Notes: a model not told the origin generated them from the sequence alone. A stretch of 64,000 bases of DNA from Alphaproteobacteria bacterium (GCA_012103325.1 WLWY01000008.1:186001-250000), one strand, 5' to 3'. Positions 18,280 to 27,581 are shown, numbered from the stretch's first letter. Numbers and translations: made by a program.

Positions 18280-18993
18280 TCACTCGGGACGCGAATCCGG
18301 GTCTCCACGGTACCCAGTCGCAATCACATACATCTCCGCCGACTCCTTACGGCTCGATGCGGGCTTGGCGTGATTGACCTTCGCAAAGAGTTGCCGCAAC
18401 CGGGCCAACAGATCGCGTTCGGTTCCGCCCTGAAGGACTTTCGCGACAAAAACACCCTTCGGCGCCAGTACCGCTTCCGCGAAATCCAGCGCGGTTTCGA
18501 TAAGCGCGACAATCCGTAAATGGTCGGTTGGTGCATGACCCGTCGACGATGCCGCCATATCCGAGAGAACGATATCGGCCCGTCCGCCCAGCGCATGAAA
18601 CAGATGATCCTCGGTTTCCGCATCCCGCACGTCGCCGGTCAATATAACCGCGTCGCCGATCGGCTCGATCGGCGTGATGTCGATGGCGACCACCGTCCCC
18701 TTCGGCCCCACGGCATCGAGCGCGACCTGGGTCCATCCGCCCGGCGCGGCACCGAGATCGACCACACGCTGGCCCTTGGCGAGAAAGCCGTACTTCTCAT
18801 CGAGCTCAAGCAGTTTGAACGCCGCACGGCTGCGATAGCCGCGCCGTTTTGCCTCCGCGACATAGGGGTCGTTGAGCTGCCGTTCGAGCCAGCGCCGGGA
18901 CGACACCTTGCGGCCGCGGCCGCGTTTCAGTTTTACGGTTTTGTCGCGCCCAACCGATACGTCGCCGCCGCCGGGCGGCTTACGCTTGGGCAC
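18280..18993 (-). CDS. rlmE: 23S rRNA (uridine-2'-O)-methyltransferase RlmE
   Basis: An RrmJ/FtsJ-type SAM-dependent methyltransferase that methylates U2552 of 23S rRNA in the 50S subunit. The SAM motif VVDLGAAPGGWTQVAL is clear. The K-D-K-E catalytic tetrad is visible: K in RSRAAFKLLE, D in VLSDMAASSTGH, K in VFVAKVLQGG, and E in SRKESAEMYV. At 237 residues it has a basic N-terminal extension (PKRKPPGGGDVSVGRDKTVK). Initiation is at a GTG, and the start overlaps the 3' end of the ppx/gppA gene by 14 bases. Confidence 0.93.
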   Translation of the reverse strand: MPKRKPPGGGDVSVGRDKTVKLKRGRGRKVSSRRWLERQLNDPYVAEAKRRGYRSRAAFKLLELDEKYGFLAKGQRVVDLGAAPGGWTQVALDAVGPKGTVVAIDITPIEPIGDAVILTGDVRDAETEDHLFHALGGRADIVLSDMAASSTGHAPTDHLRIVALIETALDFAEAVLAPKGVFVAKVLQGGTERDLLARLRQLFAKVNHAKPASSRKESAEMYVIATGYRGDPDSRPE

Positions 18994-20050
18994 GGCGCTG
19001 CGCTCCCTGCGCCGCGGCCACCATCAAGTCGAGCAGGATGCCTTCCCGCAATCCCCGGTCCGCGACGCGGAGCTGCCCAACAGGCCAGCGCCGGCACATG
19101 GCTTCCAGGATGGCGCACCCGGCGACCACCAGATCCGCGCGATCCGAGCCGATACAGGGGTGCGAGGCCCGTTCTTCGCAGCACATGGTGCGCAGCCGGT
19201 CGCTGATCTTGCTGATGGAGTTGAAGCCAAGATAGGCGCCGTCGACCTGGGAACGGTCATAGCGCGGCAGATCGAGATGAACGCCAGTCAGGGTCGTTAC
19301 CGTCCCCGACGCGCCCAGCATCTGCAATTCGCCGTCGCGCGCCGAGCCGGCGATGCCATTGCGCGCGCAAAACGGCGCGAGACGCTTGTCCACATCTTCC
19401 ATCATCGCCGCATAGCTTTCCCGGGACATCACGTCGCGGCCATACCGTTCGCTCAGACTGACCACGCCGAAAGGCAATGAGATCCAGCAGCTTCCATCGG
19501 ACGATTTGCCCTTTGACGCCCCGCAGTCGGAATCGGTATCGAGCACCATGACCTCGGTGCTGCCGCCGCCGATGTCGAAGACCAGCGCGCGGCGTTTGTC
19601 GGACGCGAACAGCGGCGCGCATCCGCGCAGCGCCAGCCGCGCTTCCTCCTCGGTCGAAATCACCTCCAGATGCAGCCCCGTTTCAGCCGCAACGCGATCC
19701 AGGAATTCGGTGCCGTTGATGGCGCGGCGGCAGGCGTCGGTCGCCACCAGCCGCGCTCGATCGACGCGCCGGCGGCGCATCTTCGCCGCGCAGACACGCA
19801 ACGCATCGATCGTGCGGTCCATGGCCGCAGCGGTCAACGCACCCGTCTCGCTCACCCCCTCGCCCAGCCGGACGATACGGGAAAATGCGTCGATGACGCG
19901 GAATCCATCTTCGGATGGCCGGGCGACGAGCAGACGGCAGTTGTTCGTACCCAGGTCAATTGCGGCGAAGGTAAGCGCGTGACGGCCTCGGCCTCCCTCA
20001 GGCTTCCGCTCCACATCACGACGCCAGCGTGGTTTGACATACGCCACCAT
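18980..20050 (-). CDS. Ppx/GppA exopolyphosphatase family protein
   Basis: A member of the Ppx/GppA family, which hydrolyses polyphosphate or pppGpp and so links to the stringent response. The actin-like ATPase fold shows the phosphate-1 motif TFAAIDLGTNNCRLLVARP and the phosphate-2 motif ALVFDIGGGSTEVMVLD. I choose the start at 20050 (MVAYVKPRWRRDVE), preceded by GAGGAG with a short spacing; an ATG at 20071 is an alternative. Length is about 356 residues, closer to the short Ppx forms without a C-terminal HD domain. It overlaps rlmE, an arrangement common in alphaproteobacteria. Confidence 0.85.
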   Translation of the reverse strand: MVAYVKPRWRRDVERKPEGGRGRHALTFAAIDLGTNNCRLLVARPSEDGFRVIDAFSRIVRLGEGVSETGALTAAAMDRTIDALRVCAAKMRRRRVDRARLVATDACRRAINGTEFLDRVAAETGLHLEVISTEEEARLALRGCAPLFASDKRRALVFDIGGGSTEVMVLDTDSDCGASKGKSSDGSCWISLPFGVVSLSERYGRDVMSRESYAAMMEDVDKRLAPFCARNGIAGSARDGELQMLGASGTVTTLTGVHLDLPRYDRSQVDGAYLGFNSISKISDRLRTMCCEERASHPCIGSDRADLVVAGCAILEAMCRRWPVGQLRVADRGLREGILLDLMVAAAQGAQRRAQA

Positions 20051-20327
20051 CGTCTCCTCGCCCCAGTTCATTATCTTGTCGTACGGCCCTCCCCCGAGAG
20101 GGGCGGTCCGCCGTTTTTTACTTAAATGCAACATATCCGATTCAACGCGACAGGCCAAACCCCTCATTCGGCCTATGTAAGGACGGCAAATTAGGCGGCG
20201 GAAACGCTACACAAACCCGATCCGGTATGATAACAAGCGGCGCTTTCCGCCACGCGGAGCATATCCGGTGTGCTGACTCACGCAAATTTCAGCAAGCTGA
20301 ATTTTACGATCAGGACACAGGCGCTGG

Positions 20328-20401
20328 TGGGGATTGGTGAAATGGTATCACGCTTGACTCTGAATCAAGTATTGGAGGTTCGAATCCTCCATCCCCAGCC
20401 A
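20328..20401 (+). tRNA. tRNA-Gln (anticodon CTG)
   Basis: A 74-base cloverleaf. The acceptor stem pairs TGGGGAT with ATCCCCA, followed by discriminator G and an encoded CCA. The anticodon arm is CTTGA-CTCTGAA-TCAAG with CTG at positions 34-36. The T arm is GGAGG-TTCGAAT-CCTCC. A tyrosine integrase gene begins 125 bases downstream on the same strand, so the 3' end of this tRNA is a probable integration site. Confidence 0.95.
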
Positions 20402-20526
20402 ATTTCCTAGACAATGTTAAATTTAAAATATATATTTTACACATAGTTAGAACAACATAAGGTTCTAATAAAGGATTCCTACTGACATTTTGCAAACATT
20501 TTTTTAAACAAACTGTCAAACAATTC

Positions 20527-21849
20527 ATGGAAAAACTGACCCGCTGGCCCTACCTCTACCGCCACAAAAACGGGACCCTCTACTACCTTCGACGCGTGCC
20601 GACGGATGTCGGAAAGCTGATCCGCGAACGGCAGTTCAGACGGTCGTTGAAGGTCAGGGATGAGCGCACGTCCGACGCCAAGTCGAGCTACGATGCTACC
20701 CATCGTCAAATCGAGACGTTTATCGCTGACATAAGAAATGGCAACGGTACAGAGCGTGCCCGCATTGCTTACGATCGAGCGAGCGCTCTCGCAAGGCGGC
20801 GCGGCTTTACCTATCGGCCAATGACTGACCTCGTCGAGAATGCAACGGTCGACGAACTCATTGAGCGCCTCGCTGCCGTAGAAAAGAAAGTCGTGGATCG
20901 CAGCGATACAGAAGTGGATGCGATCATGGGCGCGGTCACCGAGCCCGTGTTTACTTTGTCTGGTGCGCTGGATCGTTTCATCGCACTTTCCAGAAATGAC
21001 CTTCGAGGCAAGAACGAGAGCCAGCAGAGACGTTGGCGTAATCCGCTGGAATTGGCTGTCCGAAATTTCATCGATGTTGTGGACGATAAAGGCTTGGCGG
21101 ACATCACACGCAACAATGCGTTGGCGTTCCGGGATTGGTGGGTGAACGACCGGATCGGCAAAGACGTCAAAACATCCAACGCGGCAAATAAGGAGCTCAT
21201 GCATCTGCGGAAGATATTCCGGACGGTAAGCGATGCACATCGCCTGAATCTCGAAAACCCATTTTCAGGATTGAACATTACTGGCGATGAAAAAGTTCGA
21301 CGCCTGCCAATCTCGCGTGAACATCTCGAAACAGTAATGTTGCGAGAGGCAGCTCTCGCGAGACTGAATTCCGAGGCACGAGGAATTATCCTCGCCATGG
21401 CTGACACGGGTGCCCGGATCAACGAGGTCGCAGGCTTAGAGCCCAACGATATCCTTCTTGATCACACAACACCTCATATCGTCATTCGCGCGAATTCACT
21501 GCGTTCCTTGAAGACACGACATTCTCATAGGGTCATCCCGCTTGTCGGCGTCGCACTAAAGACCTTGCTAGATAACTCGAAGGGATTTCCGCGCTACGCA
21601 GGAAAGAACGCAAGCGCATCGTCCACCATCAACAAGTTCCTGCGTGACAACAGCCTGCTGCCCGATGGATGCACGCTGTACGGATTACGGCATAGCTTTC
21701 AAGACCGGCTTATTGAAGTCGAAGCCCCCGAACGTATTCAGGCCGATCTTATGGGACACAAGACACTGCGGCCCAAATACGGCAAGGGACCGTCTTTAGA
21801 ACAAATGCATGAGTGGTTGCTGAAAACAGCACTCACGCCGCAGAATTAA
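20527..21849 (+). CDS. phage-type tyrosine integrase next to tRNA-Gln
   Basis: A 440-residue site-specific recombinase. The N-terminal region has the short DUF6538-like opening WPYLYRHKNGTLYYLRRVP. A core-binding segment follows around residues 140-240. The catalytic domain has the first arginine in DTGARINEVAGLE, the box II LYGLRHSFQDRL, LMGHKTL, and the nucleophile tyrosine in RPKYGKGPSLEQM. It starts just downstream of tRNA-Gln in the same direction, typical of an element integrated into a tRNA 3' end. I found no second copy of the tRNA 3' end in the window, so the other attachment site is outside or lost. The element it mobilises cannot be delimited. Confidence 0.88.
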   Translation: MEKLTRWPYLYRHKNGTLYYLRRVPTDVGKLIRERQFRRSLKVRDERTSDAKSSYDATHRQIETFIADIRNGNGTERARIAYDRASALARRRGFTYRPMTDLVENATVDELIERLAAVEKKVVDRSDTEVDAIMGAVTEPVFTLSGALDRFIALSRNDLRGKNESQQRRWRNPLELAVRNFIDVVDDKGLADITRNNALAFRDWWVNDRIGKDVKTSNAANKELMHLRKIFRTVSDAHRLNLENPFSGLNITGDEKVRRLPISREHLETVMLREAALARLNSEARGIILAMADTGARINEVAGLEPNDILLDHTTPHIVIRANSLRSLKTRHSHRVIPLVGVALKTLLDNSKGFPRYAGKNASASSTINKFLRDNSLLPDGCTLYGLRHSFQDRLIEVEAPERIQADLMGHKTLRPKYGKGPSLEQMHEWLLKTALTPQN

Positions 21850-22439
21850 GAAAATCTATCCGAAAAACCGCTGCGTTGAACCAGTGCGCCCTACGATGTC
21901 ATCGTACGGGTATTGCGCATAGAACCAATGTTTCTACGATTCTGGAAGTGCGAAGTTTGGCCTAGATGCTCTATTTTTCATGTAGTTTCCGACTTTCTGT
22001 TGCAAGTTTGTTGCAAATCTCAAATTGAGACTTAATCCCACTCGGCTATAGTAAGTTCAGATCTCCGGCTCACCTTGACCGAGACTGACATTCGTTGAGT
22101 GTACCGATATAGCGATGGCAGGGTGGCAGGTGGCCGAAACCGACGCCCTCGGATCGAGGCTGCTTCCCGGTCCTTCTTGGTCCGGCGCAAAGGTAGAGCG
22201 CAGCAGCCCCGGCGGCATCGACCGTGCGATGCCGTTGCTCCGCTCCTTGACCGGCGGTCCATAGCCCAAACTGACTCCCTGCGTATCGCAGTTCTGGTAT
22301 ATGCTATCTCCCCTGTGCGACCTTCGTCGGGGCAGACCTCGAACCGGTTCTTCAAAGCCCATTGCATCAGATATGGCGCGATATTGGATGAAATGGCCCC
22401 AAGAGCATTTGGGACGAACAGAATGGCGCGTGACAATGA
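21850..22439. other. stretch without a convincing gene
   Basis: Between the integrase and the IS3 remnant no frame looks convincingly coding. On the minus strand, 22300-22436 reads protein-like for about 45 codons (ILFVPNALGAISSNIAPYLM...) and then degrades, so it may be gene debris. AT-rich repeats of GTTGCAA occur near 22000-22015. Confidence 0.4.
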
Positions 22440-22829
22440 TTAGCCCCGCTTGAGTGGTCCGGTTTGAACGTTCGTGCATGACTGGCCTATGATCCATGGG
22501 CCGGATTGTTTCCGGGGCTGATGGGCGGTATCCAAGAGCCAAACGCAGTCGCTTGGTGCTGTAGTGCTTTCGCCATTGCTTGATGACGATTTGAGCCTCC
22601 TTGAGTGAATATCGTTGACATCCCACCCGGCATCTCTAAGCAGAACTGCGATCCGGCAATACCCGTAGCGTCCGTATTGTCTCGCCAGTTCGATCATGTC
22701 AGCAACAAGCCGCTCTTCGTCTCCTCGCCCCTGGGGGATGTGACGCTGGGTCGATCGATGCTGGCCAAGCACGCGACAAGCTCTACGTTCTGAGACACCG
22801 AGCTTCTCTCGGACCAGGTCGATGCACAC
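22440..22829 (-). pseudogene. IS3-family transposase OrfB, internally deleted
   Basis: The N-terminal part is typical of IS3 OrfB: VREKLGVSERRACRVLGQHR, then ARQYGRYGYCRIAVLLRDAGW. It then jumps, in another frame, to the C-terminal tail seen at about 22440-22600 (EAQIVIKQWRKHYSTKRLRL, ALGYRPSAPE). The catalytic DDE/rve domain between them, normally about 150 residues, is missing. The copy is dead. Confidence 0.8.
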
Positions 22830-22846
22830 GCGACGGCGCGAAGGGC

Positions 22847-23125
22847 TTAGAAGTTTCCCCTTGCTGCCTCAGCCAAGATCAATTTGCCCAAAGTCAAGTC
22901 CGAGACGGCCTTGCGAAGGCGCTCATTCTCCTTCTGAAGGCGCCTCAGCTCCTTGAGTTGGTCGGTTCCCATGTCGCCATACTTCTTCCTCCAGCGATAG
23001 TAGATCTGCTCCGTGATAGCGACCTCGCCGATCGCACCAAGGCGGTTCATTCCCCGGCCAACCAGCGCCTCCACCTAGCGCAATTTTGGAAGAATCTCTT
23101 CGGACTTGCTACGCTTAATTGCCAT
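22847..23125 (-). pseudogene. IS3-family transposase OrfA with nonsense codon
   Basis: A helix-turn-helix/leucine-zipper OrfA starting MAIKRSKSEEILPKLR at 23125. A TAG at 23075-23077 stands where the family has a glutamine codon (LRQVE). The frame then continues with VEALVGRGMNRLGAIGEVAI and YYRWRKKYGDM to AEAARGNF. A CAG to TAG change would explain this. Confidence 0.75.
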
Positions 23126-23399
23126 CTTCGGTCCACCCTTTCTTGATGATAGGACTTGGACCAATCCGTTGGGGAAGGATCGGCAGGCCTTGTAATGCTA
23201 GTCAGCATCAACCATCACTTGAGGGTCAAGACGACGTCTGTCGTGGGACAGTTTTCTGCTTTTCGTTCACTGGTCAACACAGCTCGGGCGCAAATTTGGC
23301 CAATGACAAAGCATCCGAAAAAGAAATCACATTTGCGTTACTGGAATGCGCTGCCGCTGCATTCAACTTGACGGTTTCGTCACATGCTCCCAATTGCAC

Positions 23400-23416
23400 A
23401 TTAGAATTATTCTAAT
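23400..23416. promoter_or_regulatory. 17-bp palindrome upstream of the unknown gene
   Basis: ATTAGAAT-T-ATTCTAAT is a perfect 8-bp inverted repeat with a one-base centre, lying immediately before the start of the 23419 gene. Its position suggests a repressor operator overlapping the promoter or leader. Confidence 0.4.
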
Positions 23417-23418
23417 GT

Positions 23419-24498
23419 ATGATTGGCACATGCGGAATGCGTGACATGTTTAGCAAAAAATCGAAGGCAATCACCTGCGACCTTCGTGTGATGCTCTTCG
23501 GATATCCTGGCATCACGACATGCTATGACGGTCGACAAGGATTAAGGCAAAAGCTGACCTTGATCGGTCAAGTTGACTGTCCAAACTGCGTTGGCTTGGG
23601 ACGAGATCCCTTAGCGTCTCACTTTCATGGCAAGCCCGTGAGGCTTGAAATCGTCCTATCGAACGGTGTGGGTCAGCGAAGAAATGTTTGCGGTACCGCC
23701 GAAATAAAGGCCAGCGTTGAGCCTCGGCGCTTCGATATCGCTGGCGAGTTGGTAGAAGAAGAACCCATTCGTGTGAAGCTTTCGGTCAACGTCGAAACGC
23801 TTGAATCTATCCGGAGTCAAGTGGTAGACGCCTACTTTGGCTATCGGCTTTTGGCAGCGAATCTAGCACTGCTGGGAGCACCGACTTCCGCCACCTCCAC
23901 ATCTCAAGCCTTACATAAACTGTATGTCCCACAAGATCGAACCTACATGGTCCAAAGCTTCGAAATCTTCAACGCGAGCCATAACGACGCTTTGCGTGGG
24001 CGAGTGCTACCGATTTGGCGGCGGACCCGAGACCAGGGCGCCGGAACCAGCGTTTCGATCTTGTTTTCAGAAATCCGCTACAATGCCGACTTGGTAAGCG
24101 GTTACATTGGGGAAATTTCTTGTAGCGGCCACATCGTTTGCGATTGGGAAAGCGACCCCTGCCACGGCAGTTGCGTCGATATTGAGTTTTGCGAGTTTGA
24201 ACGAAGCAATCTAACCGACGAACCTTCGAAAGCTTTAACAAGTGGAGCCTTCGTTTACTTCCCTGGGAAATCTCATGACCGCATGCACTATTTGAGCCTG
24301 CAACTCAACTACGCATTGGATGATATTCGTGATCTTCTGATGCCTCTGTTAACACAGGAGGCCGGGACTCAACTGCTGATCAAAACACACCTGGACATAG
24401 AGCGGGAAGACTTGCTGAAAGCTGACGATACGCGACGTGGTGGAGTGCGGTATTATCTCTTTGATGTGACAAAGATGCTGCCGGCCGGACGCAAATAG
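23419..24498 (+). CDS. hypothetical protein of unknown family
   Basis: A 359-residue protein (possible later starts at codons 7 and 10) that I do not recognise. It contains VDCPNCVGLGRD, a CxxC pair near residue 55, but no second pair to complete a zinc site. It has mixed alpha/beta composition, no signal peptide and no membrane helix. It lies between the IS3 remnant and fragmentary genes near IS66 copy 2, in a region rich in debris, so it is probably accessory cargo. The frame is long and intact, so it is likely a real gene. Confidence 0.6.
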   Translation: MIGTCGMRDMFSKKSKAITCDLRVMLFGYPGITTCYDGRQGLRQKLTLIGQVDCPNCVGLGRDPLASHFHGKPVRLEIVLSNGVGQRRNVCGTAEIKASVEPRRFDIAGELVEEEPIRVKLSVNVETLESIRSQVVDAYFGYRLLAANLALLGAPTSATSTSQALHKLYVPQDRTYMVQSFEIFNASHNDALRGRVLPIWRRTRDQGAGTSVSILFSEIRYNADLVSGYIGEISCSGHIVCDWESDPCHGSCVDIEFCEFERSNLTDEPSKALTSGAFVYFPGKSHDRMHYLSLQLNYALDDIRDLLMPLLTQEAGTQLLIKTHLDIEREDLLKADDTRRGGVRYYLFDVTKMLPAGRK

Positions 24499-24723
24499 TA
24501 TGCGCCAGTCCCAATTCCACCTGCCGATACAATTGAGGCTTCGCCGGCATCCCTGGATCCTGGGCCCATACGGCGGCACCGTTGATCTGCCCATGCCCAC
24601 ATGGCTGACTGCCTGAGAAGAAGCCAAGTCGAGGACAGGTAGGGCAGCCGAAACGGTAGTCGGCTTCAGAGGCCGTTTCGCTTTCTCCGCAAAATCGAGC
24701 CTACTGTTAAATATTCGCAGAAA
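24499..24723. other. non-coding gap
   Basis: No convincing gene. An imperfect dyad GCCGAAACGGTAGTCGGC (24648-24665) occurs just before GCTTCAGAGGCCGTTTCG. Confidence 0.35.
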
Positions 24724-24885
24724 TTGCGCGGTGTTGTCCTGATCCAGACCAGAGCCAGGATTCTCAGCATATCATTACTGACCGCAGTATCTGTGAGTGG
24801 ATGCTTGGATCAAGGTGTAAACCGTTACAATTTATCTGGTTCCATACCGTCATCGTCTCAAGATGGATACGGTCCCGATGCAGTG
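24724..24885 (+). pseudogene. lipoprotein gene N-terminal fragment
   Basis: A TTG-initiated frame encodes a lipoprotein-type signal: basic start, hydrophobic ILSISLLTAVSVSGC with a lipobox cysteine, then a short polar stretch (LDQGVNRYNLSGSIP). Near 24885 it runs into sequence that is antisense to an ABC transporter ATPase fragment, so the mature part has been lost. No ribosome binding site is evident. Confidence 0.4.
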
Positions 24886-25173
24886 CAGAGATCTATCGTA
24901 GAAGGTTCCGGCATTAAAATTGTCGGCGATCACTCGCATCAGTGTGGTCTTGCCGCAACCGAACGGTCCGATGCACGGAACGAAATCGCCGGGCATCACG
25001 CTCAGGTCGATATCGGACAACGCATGAACCGGCCCGTCCGTTGTTTGAAAAGTTAGCGACAATGCACCGATGTCGATGACCGGCACGGCGGATTGCCGTC
25101 CGGACGCGGCCAATGCCTTCAGTGACGCCGCCGGGGGATTTCGTCGATTGCGATCATAGATAAATCCAAACAT
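24850..25173 (-). pseudogene. ABC transporter ATPase N-terminal fragment
   Basis: The frame resembles the first 80 residues of nitrate/sulfonate/taurine-type ABC ATPases: VIDIGALSLTFQTTDGPVHA, LSDIDLSVMPGDF, then a Walker A like sequence IGPFGCGKTTLMRVIAD. Homology ends there, at about 24921. The Q-loop, signature and Walker B are missing, and the Walker A has F where S/N is usual. It is a truncated remnant adjacent to IS66 copy 2. Confidence 0.75.
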
Positions 25174-25275
25174 ATCATTATCGATTTTAATTATGTCTTT
25201 ATAAAAAAAATTATCTCTTTCACGGTGAGCGTCCGGTAAAGCAGCCCTGCCTATGATGACGTTGGACTGTTACGC

Positions 25276-26787
25276 TCAGGTTTGAGCGTAACGCCAGGGG
25301 AGCAGTTCGTCGATCCGATTGATTTTATGGTCGGCGATACAGGCTAGCGTGTCGGTTAGCCAGGCCTGCGGATCGACGCCATTGAGTTTTGCTGTCTCGA
25401 TCAGCGTATAGGCGATGGCGGCTGATTTGCCGCCGGCCTCGGACCCCATGAAGAGATAATTCTTCCGCCCCAGGGCGATGGGCCGCATGGATCGCTCTGC
25501 GGTATTGTTGTCGAGTTCAAGAAAGCCGTGATCTAGATATGGTCGCAGCTTCTTCATGCGGGTCAGGGCGTAGCGAATAGCACCGGCTAAGGGTGATTTG
25601 CCGGATATCCGGGTCAATTGGGCATGCAGCCATGATTCCAGGTCGTCGAAGATTGGTTTTGATTGGCGCTGCCTGATCTTCACCCGTTGATCCGGCGATT
25701 GGCCCCGAACCTCCTTCTCGACGCCATAGAGTGTGGCGATACGTTTTATGGCTTCCTCGGCAATCGCCGATCCCTGAGCTTTGTGGATATCGACGAACTT
25801 GCGTCGGATATGGGCCATGCAGGCCACTTCCGTCACCTTGCCCGTGCGGTACAGGTCATTGAACCCCGCATAGCCATCGGCATGCATGAAGCCCGTGAAG
25901 TCCGCTAGATGTTCGCGCGGGCGAACGCCCTTCCTGTCGGACGAGAACTGATACCATGCGGCAGGATGCGCCTCTCCGGCCCAGGGTCGTTCATCGCGGA
26001 CATAGGCCCAAAGCCGCGCGGTCCTGGTTTTACCGGAGCCTGGGGTCAGCATTTTTACCGGCGTATCATCGGCGAAGAGGGCCTGTCCCTTTAAAACATG
26101 GCGCGCGACGGCGTCCGCCAAAGGTTCCAACAGAGCCGTGGATTTGCCAACCCAATCGGCCAGGGTGGAGCGGTCCAGATCGATCCCCTCGCGCTGGAAT
26201 ATCTGACTTTGCCGGTACAAAGGCGAATGATCGGCGTACTTGTTGACCAGCACATGGGCCAGTAGGCCAGGACCGGGCCGCCCGTGCTCAATCGGCCGCG
26301 ACGGCAGGGCTGCCTGATGGAACGTCTCACAGCAGGTGCAGGCCATGCGCGGGCGAACAATCCGGTTCACGACAAAACGTCCGGGGACATATTCCAGTTC
26401 CTCGGTGACATCGTCGCCAAGCGTTTTGAGCGCACCGCCGCATTCCCCACAGGCATCGCCCGGCGACAGTGTTGTCTCGTTGCGTGGGAGATGACCGGGC
26501 AGCGGTTTACGTTTGGGCTTGTCTTTTGGCGCTGCAGATTGATCTGCATTTGCATCGTCTGACGCGGGCTCCTGCGCGGACGCCGCAATCTCTTCGTCTT
26601 CCAGCGTCAACGCCAGTTGATCCAGAGCCTCCGAGCGCGACCCGAAGCGATGCTGGCGCATCCCGGCCAATTGGTGTTGGAGCTTCTCGATCAACACCGC
26701 CTGTGACTTCACTTCCGACGCCAGCGATGCCACCAGACCTTTTAATGCGGCAGGTTCATTCGGGAGGTTCTCAGCGTCGTCGAGCAT
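25276..26787 (-). CDS. tnpC: IS66 transposase TnpC (copy 2, intact)
   Basis: A 503-residue DDE transposase. The N-terminal coiled-coil and zipper region (LASEVKSQAVLIEKLQHQL) is followed by a zinc-binding segment (GECGG ... ACTCCETFHQ). The DDE_Tnp_IS66 catalytic domain has D in LFADDTPVKML, D in FMHADGYAGFND, and E in LELDNNTAERSMRPIALGRK. The C-terminal IS66 tail reads LNGVDPQAWLTDTLACIADH. This is the longest of the three copies: copy 3 lacks 9 bases and copy 1 lacks 13 bases near the start. Confidence 0.95.
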   Translation of the reverse strand: MLDDAENLPNEPAALKGLVASLASEVKSQAVLIEKLQHQLAGMRQHRFGSRSEALDQLALTLEDEEIAASAQEPASDDANADQSAAPKDKPKRKPLPGHLPRNETTLSPGDACGECGGALKTLGDDVTEELEYVPGRFVVNRIVRPRMACTCCETFHQAALPSRPIEHGRPGPGLLAHVLVNKYADHSPLYRQSQIFQREGIDLDRSTLADWVGKSTALLEPLADAVARHVLKGQALFADDTPVKMLTPGSGKTRTARLWAYVRDERPWAGEAHPAAWYQFSSDRKGVRPREHLADFTGFMHADGYAGFNDLYRTGKVTEVACMAHIRRKFVDIHKAQGSAIAEEAIKRIATLYGVEKEVRGQSPDQRVKIRQRQSKPIFDDLESWLHAQLTRISGKSPLAGAIRYALTRMKKLRPYLDHGFLELDNNTAERSMRPIALGRKNYLFMGSEAGGKSAAIAYTLIETAKLNGVDPQAWLTDTLACIADHKINRIDELLPWRYAQT

Positions 26788-26859
26788 GCCGGCAATCTAT
26801 CAGCCGCCACCCCGCATGGGAATCCCCGGAAATTGACAACCCTTTGCTGTGAAACGACT

Positions 26860-27219
26860 TTACCCAGCCGTCAGGGGACGCCACGTTCGTTGTGGTATGC
26901 GCCAATCAATCCCTTCCAGCAGCATCGCCAATTGAACCGGGGTCAGCGCAACCTTGCCCGCTTTCGCAGACGGCCAGACAAACCGTCCCTTCTCCAGACG
27001 CTTCGAGAACAGACATGCCCCTTGCCCGTCCCACCAGATCACCTTGATCAGATCGCCACGGCGACCCCGGAAGACGAACAGATGACCGCAATACGGCGCC
27101 GCCTTTAGAACCTTCTCTGTTTGCGCTGACAGCCCATTGAACCCCTTACGCATGTCCGTCACGCCGGCCGCAAGCCAAACCTTCGTGTTCGTGGGAACCG
27201 GGATCATCCCGACAAGCAC
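26860..27219 (-). CDS. tnpB: IS66 accessory protein TnpB (copy 2)
   Basis: A 119-residue TnpB identical to copies 1 and 3 except TPVQLAM instead of TPAQLAM. It overlaps tnpA and lies about 70 bases upstream of tnpC. Confidence 0.9.
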   Translation of the reverse strand: MLVGMIPVPTNTKVWLAAGVTDMRKGFNGLSAQTEKVLKAAPYCGHLFVFRGRRGDLIKVIWWDGQGACLFSKRLEKGRFVWPSAKAGKVALTPVQLAMLLEGIDWRIPQRTWRPLTAG

Positions 27220-27581
27220 CGGAGCAGACGTACGAGCGCTTCGGGATCGTAAGGGCCGCTAATGCTCAAGCGATGACCTCCGGCAAGCGTGACCTCGATC
27301 TTGCCTTCGTCACCAACAGGGCGCTCGGCTTCGTGCTCGACGTGACGCGCAATCTCAACCGGCAGGAAACAGGCGGCGTCATCGACCGTGTCACTTCCCG
27401 CAAACCGGGGATCTTTCAGCCAGTTGAAAACCTGATTGGCGTTCACATTGTAGCGCCGTGCAACCTGTGAAACCGAAACGCCCGCAAACCGCGTCTGTGC
27501 GCAAATCATCCGATTCTCGTCTGCACTCCAGCGCCGACGCTTGCCCCGCTTCGCCACATCCTGATCCCCGTTAGTGTCCAC
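27204..27581 (-). CDS. tnpA: IS66 accessory protein TnpA (copy 2)
   Basis: A 125-residue helix-turn-helix TnpA with one change against copies 1 and 3 (DENRMIC instead of DEKRMIC). It starts at GTG within the terminal-proximal hairpin. Confidence 0.9.
   Translation of the reverse strand: MDTNGDQDVAKRGKRRRWSADENRMICAQTRFAGVSVSQVARRYNVNANQVFNWLKDPRFAGSDTVDDAACFLPVEIARHVEHEAERPVGDEGKIEVTLAGGHRLSISGPYDPEALVRLLRCLSG

Larger units (their letters stand above)
22440..23125 (-). mobile_element. IS3-family insertion sequence remnant
   Basis: Holds orfA with a nonsense codon and orfB lacking its DDE core. The terminal inverted repeats could not be identified with confidence, so the limits are those of the recognisable coding remnants. 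Confidence 0.75.

Noticed and set aside
22057..22436. minus-strand frames downstream of the IS3 orfB remnant
   Set aside because: Parts look protein-like but frames change repeatedly and no start, motif or family is evident; noted only as possible debris.
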